NCBI GenBank assembly: GCA_023411395.1
Contig: JAEYOV010000040.1
Span: forward strand, 1-35,046
Origin: Bacillota bacterium
Lineage (GTDB): Bacteria > Bacillota > Clostridia > Christensenellales > Aristaeellaceae
DNA: 35,046 bases
Direction of reading: 5' to 3'
Positions 9,441-17,084 of this stretch are shown here, in pieces. Positions within the stretch are counted from its first letter, which is position 1. Each line of letters begins with the position of its first letter. Below the pieces are notes generated by a model that saw only the letters and a list, made by a program, of their open reading frames with translations, made no database searches and was not told the DNA's origin. The position numbers and the translations under genes are program-made.

Positions 9441-9470
9441 TTGACAAGCCATGGATAAATATTATATGAT
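9441..9470 (+). promoter_or_regulatory. Sigma-A promoter of rplM-rpsI
   Basis: A perfect -35 box TTGACA (9441-9446) and a -10 box TATGAT (9465-9470) are 18 bases apart. They lie 112 bases before the rplM start and so leave room for a structured leader. Confidence 0.8.
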
Positions 9471-9482
9471 AGCGATTGGCAT

Positions 9483-9575
9483 CAATAGACTCCGCTAGCC
9501 CCGGGACTATTGACAATGGCGGGCACATGCGACCATCATGGCTCCCGCGAACTGATAAGACCTAATCCAAGGAGG
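9483..9575 (+). promoter_or_regulatory. Structured leader of rplM, candidate L13 leader
   Basis: Two hairpins lie between the promoter and the rplM ribosome binding site. The first pairs CAATAG (9483-9488) with CTATTG (9507-9512). The second pairs GCGGG (9519-9523) with CCCGC (9544-9548). AAGGAGG (9569-9575) follows. Autoregulatory L13 leaders are known upstream of rplM in many Bacillota. The position fits, but I could not compare this sequence with the family consensus. Confidence 0.5.
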
Positions 9576-9582
9576 AATACCT

Positions 9583-10014
9583 TTGAAGACCTTTATGCCC
9601 AAAGCCGAGGCCATCCAGCGGAAATGGTATATCGTCGATGCCGACGGGCTGGCGCTGGGCCGTTTGGCCAGCCAGGTTGCCGGGATTCTTCGCGGCAAGC
9701 ACAAGCCCATCTATACGCCCTTTGTGGATACGGGTGACCATGTGATCATCATTAACGCCGACAAGGCGGTCCTCACCGGCCGCAAGCTGGATGAGAAAAT
9801 CTATTACAAGCACACCGGTTATCCGGGAGGCCTGAAAGAAATCGTCTACCGCAAGCTGATGGCCGACAAGCCTGAGTTCGCGGTGAAAAAAGCCATCGTG
9901 GGCATGCTGCCCAAGGGCCCCCTGGGCCGCAAGATGGTGACCAAGCTTCGGGTATACGCTGGCACCGAGCATGGCCATGAAGCGCAAAAACCCGAAATAC
10001 TGGAACTGAAGTGA
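9583..10014 (+). CDS. rplM: 50S ribosomal protein L13
   Basis: L13 is an early assembly protein of the large subunit. The 143-residue product shows the family segments KWYIVDADGLALGRLAS, GDHVIIINADK, GMLPKGPLGRKM and LRVYAGTEHGHEAQKP. Translation starts at a TTG (9583), seven bases after AAGGAGG (9569-9575); the only ATG near the start is internal. It is the first gene of the classic rplM-rpsI operon, with 23 bases to rpsI. Confidence 0.98.
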   Translation: MKTFMPKAEAIQRKWYIVDADGLALGRLASQVAGILRGKHKPIYTPFVDTGDHVIIINADKAVLTGRKLDEKIYYKHTGYPGGLKEIVYRKLMADKPEFAVKKAIVGMLPKGPLGRKMVTKLRVYAGTEHGHEAQKPEILELK

Positions 10015-10037
10015 CGCGGAAAGGAGCGTAAAACAAC

Positions 10038-10430
10038 ATGGCTCAAGTAGATTTCAATGCCGTTGGCCGCCGCAAGAAGGCGGTTGCCCGCGTCCGTTTG
10101 GTGCCGGGTGAAGGCAAAATCGTGATCAATCAGCGGGATATCGACAATTATTTCGGTCTTGAAACATTGAAAATGACCGTTCGCCAGCCCCTTGCGCTCA
10201 CCAACGCCGCCGGAAGCTTTGACATTCTGGTGAACGTGGTGGGCGGCGGCCTTACCGGCCAGTCCGGCGCGATCCGCCATGGCATCAGCCGCGCGCTGTG
10301 CAAGGCCGACCCCGAGCTGCGTGCCTCCCTGAAAAAGGCCGGCTTCCTCACCCGTGACCCCCGGATGAAGGAACGCAAAAAATACGGCCTCAAGGCTGCC
10401 CGCCGCGCCCCCCAGTTCTCCAAGCGCTAA
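10038..10430 (+). CDS. rpsI: 30S ribosomal protein S9
   Basis: S9 lies in the 30S head, and its C-terminal tail reaches the P-site tRNA. The 130-residue protein has GRRKKAVARVRL near the start, GGGLTGQSGAIRHGISRAL in the middle and the diagnostic basic end RRAPQFSKR. The ATG follows GGAAAGGAG. It is the second and last gene of the rplM operon, which closes with the terminator at 10446-10471. Confidence 0.98.
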   Translation: MAQVDFNAVGRRKKAVARVRLVPGEGKIVINQRDIDNYFGLETLKMTVRQPLALTNAAGSFDILVNVVGGGLTGQSGAIRHGISRALCKADPELRASLKKAGFLTRDPRMKERKKYGLKAARRAPQFSKR

Positions 10431-10445
10431 ACCATATACCTATCA

Positions 10446-10471
10446 GCCGCCGCGAAAACGGCGGCTTTTTT
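10446..10471 (+). terminator. Intrinsic terminator after rpsI
   Basis: Arms GCCGCCG (10446-10452) and CGGCGGC (10459-10465) enclose a six-base loop. Six T residues follow (10466-10471). Confidence 0.92.
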
Positions 10472-10491
10472 GTTCCTCAAAGCAAAAGGAT

Positions 10492-10520
10492 TTGCAGGAC
10501 TTTTCCAGGCGTTATAGAAT
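10492..10520 (+). promoter_or_regulatory. Sigma-A promoter of the nitroreductase gene
   Basis: A -35 box TTGCAG (10492-10497) and a -10 box TAGAAT (10515-10520) are 17 bases apart. The ribosome binding site GGAAGGAG follows at 10538-10544. Confidence 0.6.
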
Positions 10521-10553
10521 GCAGCAGAATATATCGTGGAAGGAGATATGCAA

Positions 10554-11072
10554 ATGGATTTTCGACAATTGGCCGCCGCCAGAAGAAGCATCCGGGATTA
10601 CGCCGGTACACCTGTGCCCGATGAACTGATCGTCCAACTCCTGGAAGCCGCACATTGGGCTCCCAGCGCCGGAAATTTGCAGCCTTGGCGCCTTTTTGTG
10701 ATAAAAAGCAAAGAAGTGCAAAGAGAAATCTGCGAAAAGTGCTATCCCGCGCCATGGATCAAAAAGGCACCGCTGCTCATTGTTGTAGCCGCCGACCAAT
10801 TTAAATCTTCCTGGCGTTATCATGAGCGGGGCGCAGAGCTATATTGCCTGCAAGATACCGCTGCCGCCATCCAGAATCTTTTGCTGTGCGCGGAAAGTTT
10901 AGGGCTGGGTGCCTGCTGGGTAGGTGCTTTTTCCGAGGAAGTCTGCAGTGAGATACTTCATCTTCAAAAGGACGTGCGTCCTGTTGCTATCCTCCCCATC
11001 GGATACGCGGCGGAGAAGCCCGCACGCCCGGGCCGGGAGCCATTGGAGCATTCGGTCACATGGATTGAGTGA
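10554..11072 (+). CDS. Nitroreductase-family flavoprotein
   Basis: The 172-residue protein belongs to the FMN-dependent nitroreductase superfamily, whose members use NAD(P)H to reduce nitro groups, quinones or flavins. Visible marks are the N-terminal RRSIRDY (phosphate/FMN contact), WAPSAGNLQPWRLFVI, a central DTAAAIQNLLLCAESLGLGACWVGAF and the C-terminal LPIGYAAEKPARPGREPLE. Of three nearby in-frame starts, ATG 10554 has the best spacing (nine bases) from GGAAGGAG (10538-10544). It is a single-gene unit between the rpsI terminator and the regulator at 11238. The substrate cannot be told. Confidence 0.9.
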   Translation: MDFRQLAAARRSIRDYAGTPVPDELIVQLLEAAHWAPSAGNLQPWRLFVIKSKEVQREICEKCYPAPWIKKAPLLIVVAADQFKSSWRYHERGAELYCLQDTAAAIQNLLLCAESLGLGACWVGAFSEEVCSEILHLQKDVRPVAILPIGYAAEKPARPGREPLEHSVTWIE

Positions 11073-11162
11073 TATTGATTTCCAATCATTGTTATATGAT
11101 CTCACGCTTGCGGGGCCGCTTTTGCATTTTCCAATAATATCTCCTGTCCACTTAACGCTTCC

Positions 11163-11188
11163 TGACAATTCGTCATAGTTGCTGACAA
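11163..11188 (+). promoter_or_regulatory. TGACAA direct repeat upstream of the AraC-type regulator
   Basis: Two copies of TGACAA lie at 11163-11168 and 11183-11188, exactly 20 bases apart, about two helical turns. AraC-type proteins bind direct half-sites with about this spacing. The pair may be an autoregulatory operator, though chance is possible for a six-base word. I see no convincing promoter in this interval. Confidence 0.25.
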
Positions 11189-11237
11189 GCATTTTTAAGT
11201 TGAATCTGTTATGCTGAAAATCAGGGGAGGTGAGATT

Positions 11238-12599
11238 GTGATCTGGCTTGATAAAATTCAGGAAGCGATCAATTATATTGAGGATAATCTGTTTGAATGC
11301 ATAAGCCCCGAATCGGTAGGCAAGGCGATTAGTTATGCCGTATCCTCTTTTTCGAATATTTTCAGCGCAGTCACCGGGTATTCCATAGGCGAGTACATTC
11401 GATTCAGGCGTTTGTCCTGTGCGGCGGATGAGCTTGAAAAAGAAGCGGTCTCTGTTACGGAAATTGCGCTGAAATGCAGATATGAAACGGTTGAAGCCTT
11501 TTCCAAGGCCTTTAAGCGTTTATTTGATACTTCGCCCTCCCAATACTCAAGGTCCGGATTCAAATTCCACAAATTCTCCCCGATATCCATTGATTTCAAG
11601 CTAAAGGGAGGATTCAGCATGACGCGCAACCTCATACCGGGCCTATTGAAAGTGGACTGGTCGGATCATCAAAGGCAGAACGAGTTTGTCAACAGCGTTG
11701 TTTCAGCACTGAACGCTCTTGGTGAAAAATTGGATTACGATTATGTTTGCGCCGCATCCGGCAGCGCGTTTCGTACTTCCTTTTCGATGCCGTCCGTGTG
11801 CCCATGGAACCACGGCAATTACCATGTGATCCACACGCCCGGCATCATCGAGCACACCTTCAAAATGCTGGGATACCAAATTTCGCATCATATCAGAGGC
11901 GATTTTGATGGAGACAGCAGGCTGGTCATGGACAGCATAGACAAGGGCGTGCCTGTTATTACGCTGGAAGGCGTAATAAACTGCGCCGACGCATGTGTGA
12001 TTTCCGGGTATGACAACGACGGCCGGACGCTGCTTGGGTACAATCCGTTCATGCATGTCGAGGAGGATCACAAGGAAGCGCCGGATGATACGGGCTATTT
12101 CAGAAAATCGGACTGGCACAACGGTTTTTTTGCGAAGGAAAATGGCCGTATCCTCATCATTGAGGGCAAGCGCAATAAGCCCGATTCCAACGCCGCATTT
12201 TCCGAAACCATGAAACTAGTTTCCCGGCTCATCCGGGAAGAAAATCTGGCTCCGGGCCAATACAACGGCCTTGCCGCTCACAAGGCTTTTGCCATCGCGC
12301 TGCTGCGCTACGAGTGGGATGACAATTTTGAGCCGTATCTGAATGTGATGTGCAACTATAAGCAGTATCTGGACAGGCAATACGCCACTCAGTTCCTTCA
12401 AGATAATGGAAGACAGGATTTGGCCGAATGTTACGGGGAGATTGCTGAGCTTGCCGGGGAACTGGGAAATATCATCCCGCAGGATTTTTCGGCGTTTGAC
12501 ATGTTCAGCGATAAAAATAAGCTAAGGCCATACAGTGATGTGCTGCTGAAAATATGCTCTCTGGAAGAAAAAGTGCTGGCCCTGCTGGAGGCACGGTGA
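11238..12599 (+). CDS. AraC-type regulator fused to a BtrH-N/C39-like sensor domain
   Basis: The 453-residue protein has an AraC double helix-turn-helix DNA-binding domain at the N-terminus (about residues 1-107: AINYIEDNL, GYSIGEYIRFRRLS, VTEIALKCRYETVEAFSKAFKRLF, SPSQYSR). A long C-terminal region follows and resembles the papain-like BtrH-N/C39-related fold: GEKLDYDYVCAASGSAFR, C188 in CPWNHGNYH, KGVPVITLEG and ACVISGYDNDGRTLLGYNPF. The last 130 residues or so are helical. The histidine usual for C39 peptidases before the GYD strand is replaced (CADACVISGYD), so protease activity is doubtful, and the domain may be a sensor. GTG 11238 follows GGGGAGG by seven bases. The ligand and targets are unknown. 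Confidence 0.75.
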   Translation: MIWLDKIQEAINYIEDNLFECISPESVGKAISYAVSSFSNIFSAVTGYSIGEYIRFRRLSCAADELEKEAVSVTEIALKCRYETVEAFSKAFKRLFDTSPSQYSRSGFKFHKFSPISIDFKLKGGFSMTRNLIPGLLKVDWSDHQRQNEFVNSVVSALNALGEKLDYDYVCAASGSAFRTSFSMPSVCPWNHGNYHVIHTPGIIEHTFKMLGYQISHHIRGDFDGDSRLVMDSIDKGVPVITLEGVINCADACVISGYDNDGRTLLGYNPFMHVEEDHKEAPDDTGYFRKSDWHNGFFAKENGRILIIEGKRNKPDSNAAFSETMKLVSRLIREENLAPGQYNGLAAHKAFAIALLRYEWDDNFEPYLNVMCNYKQYLDRQYATQFLQDNGRQDLAECYGEIAELAGELGNIIPQDFSAFDMFSDKNKLRPYSDVLLKICSLEEKVLALLEAR

Positions 12600-12618
12600 T
12601 GAATGTAAATTCAATCGA

Positions 12619-12664
12619 AACGAAAGAGGCTTTACCGAAATGAGCCGGTAAAGCCTCTTTCGTT
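12619..12664. terminator. Bidirectional terminator between convergent genes
   Basis: A perfect 19-bp stem has arms at 12619-12637 and 12646-12664, with an eight-base loop. The core of each arm is GAAAGAGGCTTTACCG or its complement. It lies between the convergent AraC-type gene and the P-type ATPase gene. Both strands end the hairpin in a T-rich arm (CTCTTTCGTT), so it can serve both. Confidence 0.85.
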
Positions 12665-12672
12665 ACACCATC

Positions 12673-15306
12673 TCAATGTTTCTTCTGCAGCTTCTCCCCC
12701 GTCCATCCAAGGGCCTTGAATATTTCCACCACAAGTATGGGCGCAACGGACAGCCCGGCCACGATCAGCCATTGCAGGGGCGACATGGGCACAAGCTTGA
12801 AGATATTCTGCAGGAAGGGCGTCAGCAGCACCGCCAATTGTAATAGCAGAGAAGCGCCCCCGGCAAGGAACAGCCACTTGTTTCCCGGGCCCTTGGAGAA
12901 CACCGAGTATATGTTGCTTCGCAGATTGAAGGCGTGGAAGATCTGCGTGCCGGAGAGTACGGCAAAGGCCATGGTCTGCCCCAGCGCCACGCTGGTCTTC
13001 TGGCCGATCAAAAAGGCGCACAGCGTAAGGACGGCAATCAGCGCCCCCTGATAGCCCAGGCGGAACAGCAGCGGTTTTTCGAAGATGGCGGATTTGGGGT
13101 CCCTGGGCGGTTTCTGCATCGTGTTCTTCTCCTCCGGCTCCATGCCCAGGGCCAGCGCCGGGAAGGTATCCGTGACCAGGTTCACCCACAAGATATGGAT
13201 GGGCAGCAGCGGCGACGCCCAGTTGAGCAGCGTGGCCACGAAAATCGTCAGTATTTCCCCCAGGTTGCAGGAGAGCAGGAACTGAATGGCCTTCAATATA
13301 TTGTTGTAGATGGTGCGGCCCTGGGAGACGGCGGACACGATGGTGGCAAAGTTGTCGTCCGTCAGGATCATGGCGCTGGCTTCCTTGCTTACCTCGGTGC
13401 CGGTGATGCCCATGGCGATACCGATATCCGCGCGCTTTAATGCCGGGGCATCGTTGACGCCGTCACCCGTCATGGCCACCACATCGCCCCAGGACTGCCA
13501 GGCCTTTACGATGCGCAGCTTATGCTCCGGCGAAACGCGGGCGTACACGGCGATGTTGCGCACCTCTTCCCGCAGCCTGTCTTCGTCCATCCGGGCGAGT
13601 TCCAGGCCCGTTACCACCCGGTCGCCCTTGCAAAGAATACCAAGATCCCTGGCGATGGCCGCCGCCGTAGCCTTGTGATCACCCGTAATCATCACGGGCT
13701 TGATGCCCGCCTGGCGGCATAAGGTAACCGCGTCGCGGGCGGTGGGCCTGGGCGGGTCGATCATTCCCGCCATGCCCAGGAAGGTAAGGCCCCTCTCATA
13801 ATCCGCCTGCTTGTCCCCATTGGAAAGCGAAGGCGTTTCCCCCATGGCGAAGGCCAGGACCCTAAGCGCCGCGTCCGCCATTTCCCGCGCGGTCTGCTGG
13901 ATGCGCTCCACATCCTCACTCGTGATGGGCCGCACCGCGCCGTCCTGGATATGGGTGCAGATGTCCAGAATCTCATCCAGGCCGCCCTTGGCAAAAATCC
14001 GGTATTTTTCCCCTTCCTTATGGACGGTTGCCATCCGCTTGCGGTCGGAATCGAAAGGAACCTCGTCAGCCCTTGGGAGTTTTGCCTCCAGGCGTTTCTT
14101 TTCATACCCCAGCGCCTTGGCATAATCCAAAAGCGCCGTTTCGGTGGGATCGCCCAGGAAGGTCTCCTTTCCGTCCACGTTCCCTTCCTGCCCGTCGTTG
14201 CACAGCACCATGGCCGTGCCAAGCAGCACCGCGGCGCTCTGGCGGCGGAAGGTTTGGGCATCCCCAGCCTCAAAGGGCGCGCTGGCAGCCACCACAGTCA
14301 TGCGGTTCATGGTGAGGGTGCCTGTTTTGTCGGAACAGACCACCGTGGCGCTGCCCAGCGTTTCCACGGCGGGCAGGCGGCGGATGATGGCGTTCCTGGC
14401 AATCATCTTCTGCACGCCGATGGCCAGAACAATGGTGACGATGGCCAGCATTCCTTCCGGAATGGCAGCCACGGCCAGGCTGATGGCCGTCAGAAACATT
14501 TCCCCGGCGTCTTTGCCATACAGCACGCCGATCAGGAAAACAACAGCGCAGACTGCAATTGCGGCAAAAGCCAACCTCTTGCTCATGCCGGCAAGACGGC
14601 GTTGAAGAGGCGTTTTCACACCCTCCTCCTTGTCCAGCATGCCGGCGATGCGGCCAAGCTGGGTATGCATGCCCGTTTCCACCACCACGCCCTCGCCACG
14701 GCCATAGGTGACAAGGCTGCCGGAGAAGGCCATGTTCCGCCTGTCGCCAAGGGATGCGTTCTCCTCCACCTCGCCCGCCTGTTTTTCCACGGGCGTGCTT
14801 TCCCCGGTCAGGGCGCTTTCCTGGGTTTGCAGGTTCACGCAACTGTACAGGCGGATGTCCGCGGGCACATAATCGCCCGTTTCCAATACCACCACGTCGC
14901 CGGGCACCAGCTCCCCCGCGGGGAGGATATGCATCTGCCCATCCCTGCGCACCTTGGCGTGGGGGGAAGCCATTTTCTTCAGCGCCGCCAGAGAGTGCTC
15001 CGCGCGGTTTTCCTGGATTACGCCCAATACGGCGTTGATCACCACAACCAGCAGAATGATGATGCTGTCCGTCCACTCGTGCAGCGCCACGCCCGATATG
15101 ATGGCCGCGGCCAAAAGGATGATCACCATAAAATCGGCAAACTGGCTGAGAAACATCTGAATAACGGTGCGCCCCTTTTGGGCGCGCAGCTCGTTGGGGC
15201 CATGCTGCATAAGCCGCTGATGGGCGCCCTCCCGTGTAAGGCCTGTATCCTGCCGTACATCAAGCTCCTGAAATACGGACTCCATGCTCCTGCCATGCCA
15301 TTCCAT
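12673..15306 (-). CDS. Calcium-type P-type ATPase (P2A, SERCA-like)
   Basis: This 877-residue membrane pump probably exports Ca2+ using ATP. It has the N-terminal cation-ATPase domain (about 1-70), the dephosphorylation motif TGES (167-170), PEG in helix 4 (283-285), the phosphorylated aspartate D326 in SDKTGTLT, KGGLDEILD in the nucleotide domain, MTGDGVNDAPALKRADIG, and helix 5-6 motifs SCNLGEI and VNLVTDTFPALALG. The Asn, Glu, Asn and Asp residues of both SERCA Ca2+ sites are present in these helices. Helix 4 reads PEGML where the family usually has PEGLP. ATG 15306 follows AAGGAG by eight bases; an in-frame start at 15357 lacks such a site. It is transcribed alone and ends at the shared terminator. 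Confidence 0.92.
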   Translation of the reverse strand: MEWHGRSMESVFQELDVRQDTGLTREGAHQRLMQHGPNELRAQKGRTVIQMFLSQFADFMVIILLAAAIISGVALHEWTDSIIILLVVVINAVLGVIQENRAEHSLAALKKMASPHAKVRRDGQMHILPAGELVPGDVVVLETGDYVPADIRLYSCVNLQTQESALTGESTPVEKQAGEVEENASLGDRRNMAFSGSLVTYGRGEGVVVETGMHTQLGRIAGMLDKEEGVKTPLQRRLAGMSKRLAFAAIAVCAVVFLIGVLYGKDAGEMFLTAISLAVAAIPEGMLAIVTIVLAIGVQKMIARNAIIRRLPAVETLGSATVVCSDKTGTLTMNRMTVVAASAPFEAGDAQTFRRQSAAVLLGTAMVLCNDGQEGNVDGKETFLGDPTETALLDYAKALGYEKKRLEAKLPRADEVPFDSDRKRMATVHKEGEKYRIFAKGGLDEILDICTHIQDGAVRPITSEDVERIQQTAREMADAALRVLAFAMGETPSLSNGDKQADYERGLTFLGMAGMIDPPRPTARDAVTLCRQAGIKPVMITGDHKATAAAIARDLGILCKGDRVVTGLELARMDEDRLREEVRNIAVYARVSPEHKLRIVKAWQSWGDVVAMTGDGVNDAPALKRADIGIAMGITGTEVSKEASAMILTDDNFATIVSAVSQGRTIYNNILKAIQFLLSCNLGEILTIFVATLLNWASPLLPIHILWVNLVTDTFPALALGMEPEEKNTMQKPPRDPKSAIFEKPLLFRLGYQGALIAVLTLCAFLIGQKTSVALGQTMAFAVLSGTQIFHAFNLRSNIYSVFSKGPGNKWLFLAGGASLLLQLAVLLTPFLQNIFKLVPMSPLQWLIVAGLSVAPILVVEIFKALGWTGEKLQKKH

Positions 15307-15331
15307 ACGGATTGCTCCTTTCGGCAAGCCA

Positions 15332-15372
15332 AATATACCAGCAAGCCATCCTATCACAAAGGTTAGGATGGC
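15332..15372 (-). promoter_or_regulatory. ATPase promoter overlapped by an inverted repeat
   Basis: On the minus strand a -35 box TTGTGA (plus-strand 15354-15359) and a -10 box TATATT (15332-15337) are 16 bases apart. A perfect 9-bp inverted repeat, GCCATCCTA (15345-15353) and TAGGATGGC (15364-15372), surrounds the -35 box. This is the position expected of a repressor operator. No regulator can be named. Confidence 0.5.
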
Positions 15373-15460
15373 TCAAGGGCGGATGGTTCAAAACCATGGA
15401 ATGAAGACCGGAAGGTCATTTTCCGCGTTCCACCGCACCGGTGGATTATGCCAATGGAGC

Positions 15461-15485
15461 GTATGTCTTACATAGTAGGACATAC
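15461..15485. repeat. Inverted repeat GTATGTC/GACATAC
   Basis: Arms GTATGTC (15461-15467) and GACATAC (15479-15485) flank an 11-base centre. A second small hairpin, TCCACCG/CGGTGGA, lies at 15429-15445. Both are in the 212-bp gap between the ATPase start and the end of the GerMN operon. Neither has a following T tract on either strand, so an operator or a weak operon end is possible. Confidence 0.4.
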
Positions 15486-15518
15486 CCGCACCCGAATCCC
15501 AGGTCTATTCCCCTTCAT

Positions 15519-17084
15519 TCAATTAACCAGACCGGGGCCGGGCAGGAATTCGCCCGGCAGATAGATTTCGCCCGCCAGCGTTTCCGGCTGTGCTCCGGCC
15601 ACATAAAACCGCACTCTGGATACGACGGGGTTCTCGCACAGCGTGTTCACGATGGCATAGATCATCTGCCGCTCCCCGCTGCCTGTGAGGGCGGAGGATG
15701 ATGCCCGGACAGCATCGGAAAAATGCACCAGCAGCGTATCGTTTTCAAGCCTGATGCCCAGCAGATCCGCATCCTTCAGGCCCCCCGGGAATACACCCTT
15801 CAGACCCGCCACGGTATCGTACCCCCTGGGGCCTTCGCTTAGCTGCAGCAGCAAATACCGCGGGTTTTTGGCCCAATAGTATGGCACAGGCCGGTTCACG
15901 ACTGTAAGCTTCCCGTTCTCCGCCGCAAAATACAGCCGGCAGTAGGCCAACAGAAGCACACCGTAATCACCGCGCCGCTGCAATCCATTCTGAAAGGCAA
16001 TGGTCTGCTGGGTATAGACGCTGCTGGGCGTTACATCCTGAATCGGGGCCGGGTCGTCGCCAATATACACCTCCACCGCCACCACGCCCGGCAAAAAGGT
16101 GGTCAGCGTATAGGTGAGCGAGGCCATGCAGGCGGACCGTGTAACGTCGCTGGCAATCAAGGCTTCGTTCAGGTCCTGGGAAAACCGCAGCGTCACCTTC
16201 CGGCCGCCCCCGCCGGATATGTCCGAGACGGCGGGCGCCCCGGTAAGCAGTTCTGTCAGGTCGGGCAGCGTGGGTACGTTGCCCAGGTATTCCGCCCCCA
16301 GGGACAGCTCCTGCAAAAGGCCTGTCACCAACTGGGCGGGCGTCTGCCCCTCAAAGGAGATATTGCGCACCTCCGGCAGGATGCCGGCACCCATCCTGGC
16401 GGGAAAATACAGCGTGGCCGTGGTGGAGAGCCTGCGGTTGGAAGCGTCCTCGGAAAGCGGCACCCGCTGGGCATCCGCCTGCTCCCACAAAGCGTTTATA
16501 TCCTCCCCGGTGCGCCTTCTGAGCGTACCCATGGGCAGGCTGGCGGATACATCCAGCACCACCTGCGCCCCCGCCACCAATACGTTTACATACCGGATGT
16601 CGGAAAACTCCGTCAGGGTGTTGGCAATGGCCTGGCATACGGTATAAAGCTCCTTGGGTTCCAATTGATGGGCCGAAGGGGCCAAATTCACCGTAGCCAC
16701 ATCCCGTGACACCTCCACGGGATTGGTTCCGGCCAGTTGAAGCCGCACCGATTTGGACAAGGGCGATGCCGTTTCGTTGCCCGGATGATTCAAAAGCGCC
16801 CTCAAAACCGCTTCGGCACCGTGGCGGCCCGCCGGAAGCGTTACTTCCACCTGCTGGGCGATGAGGCGCACGCCGTCCACCCTGGGCAAAAACAGTGTCG
16901 CCACCGTATCGTATTCCAATCCCGCATCGCCGATGGGCGGCTCGTACCTGATGGGCGGGGGCGGCAGCGTGGACAGAATCTCGCCGGTCTCACCCGAGAT
17001 GACGGGAATGGAGGGCTGGCAGCCGGTGAGCGCCAGGCATGCGGCTATCAGGATTGCCGCCAAACAGCGTTTCGCACGCTTCAT
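15519..17084 (-). CDS. GerMN-domain lipoprotein, three-repeat form
   Basis: The 521-residue protein is an exported lipoprotein: an N-terminal hydrophobic stretch ends in the lipobox LTGC at about residue 22. The rest appears to hold three GerMN-like modules: about 60-190 (VEVTLPAG...VNLAPSAHQLEP), about 215-370 (ATLYFPAR...VTLRFSQDLNE) and about 375-515 (CRLYFAAENG...LLVHFSDAVRASS). Each ends in the FS/NL-type strand and the helix that precedes a VxxVxxxVxG strand. GerMN domains occur in spore germination protein GerM and in the actinobacterial lipoprotein LpqB. The start overlaps the previous gene's stop as ATGA, so the two are translationally coupled. It is the last gene of the response regulator-kinase operon. 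Its role as a modulator of the kinase is an inference. Confidence 0.8.
   Translation of the reverse strand: MKRAKRCLAAILIAACLALTGCQPSIPVISGETGEILSTLPPPPIRYEPPIGDAGLEYDTVATLFLPRVDGVRLIAQQVEVTLPAGRHGAEAVLRALLNHPGNETASPLSKSVRLQLAGTNPVEVSRDVATVNLAPSAHQLEPKELYTVCQAIANTLTEFSDIRYVNVLVAGAQVVLDVSASLPMGTLRRRTGEDINALWEQADAQRVPLSEDASNRRLSTTATLYFPARMGAGILPEVRNISFEGQTPAQLVTGLLQELSLGAEYLGNVPTLPDLTELLTGAPAVSDISGGGGRKVTLRFSQDLNEALIASDVTRSACMASLTYTLTTFLPGVVAVEVYIGDDPAPIQDVTPSSVYTQQTIAFQNGLQRRGDYGVLLLAYCRLYFAAENGKLTVVNRPVPYYWAKNPRYLLLQLSEGPRGYDTVAGLKGVFPGGLKDADLLGIRLENDTLLVHFSDAVRASSSALTGSGERQMIYAIVNTLCENPVVSRVRFYVAGAQPETLAGEIYLPGEFLPGPGLVN

Noticed and set aside
13951..15366. 471-codon open frame antisense to the P-type ATPase gene
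   Set aside because: It lies wholly opposite a gene with all P-ATPase motifs, has His/Gln/Gly-rich biased composition and no recognisable domain or good ribosome binding site.
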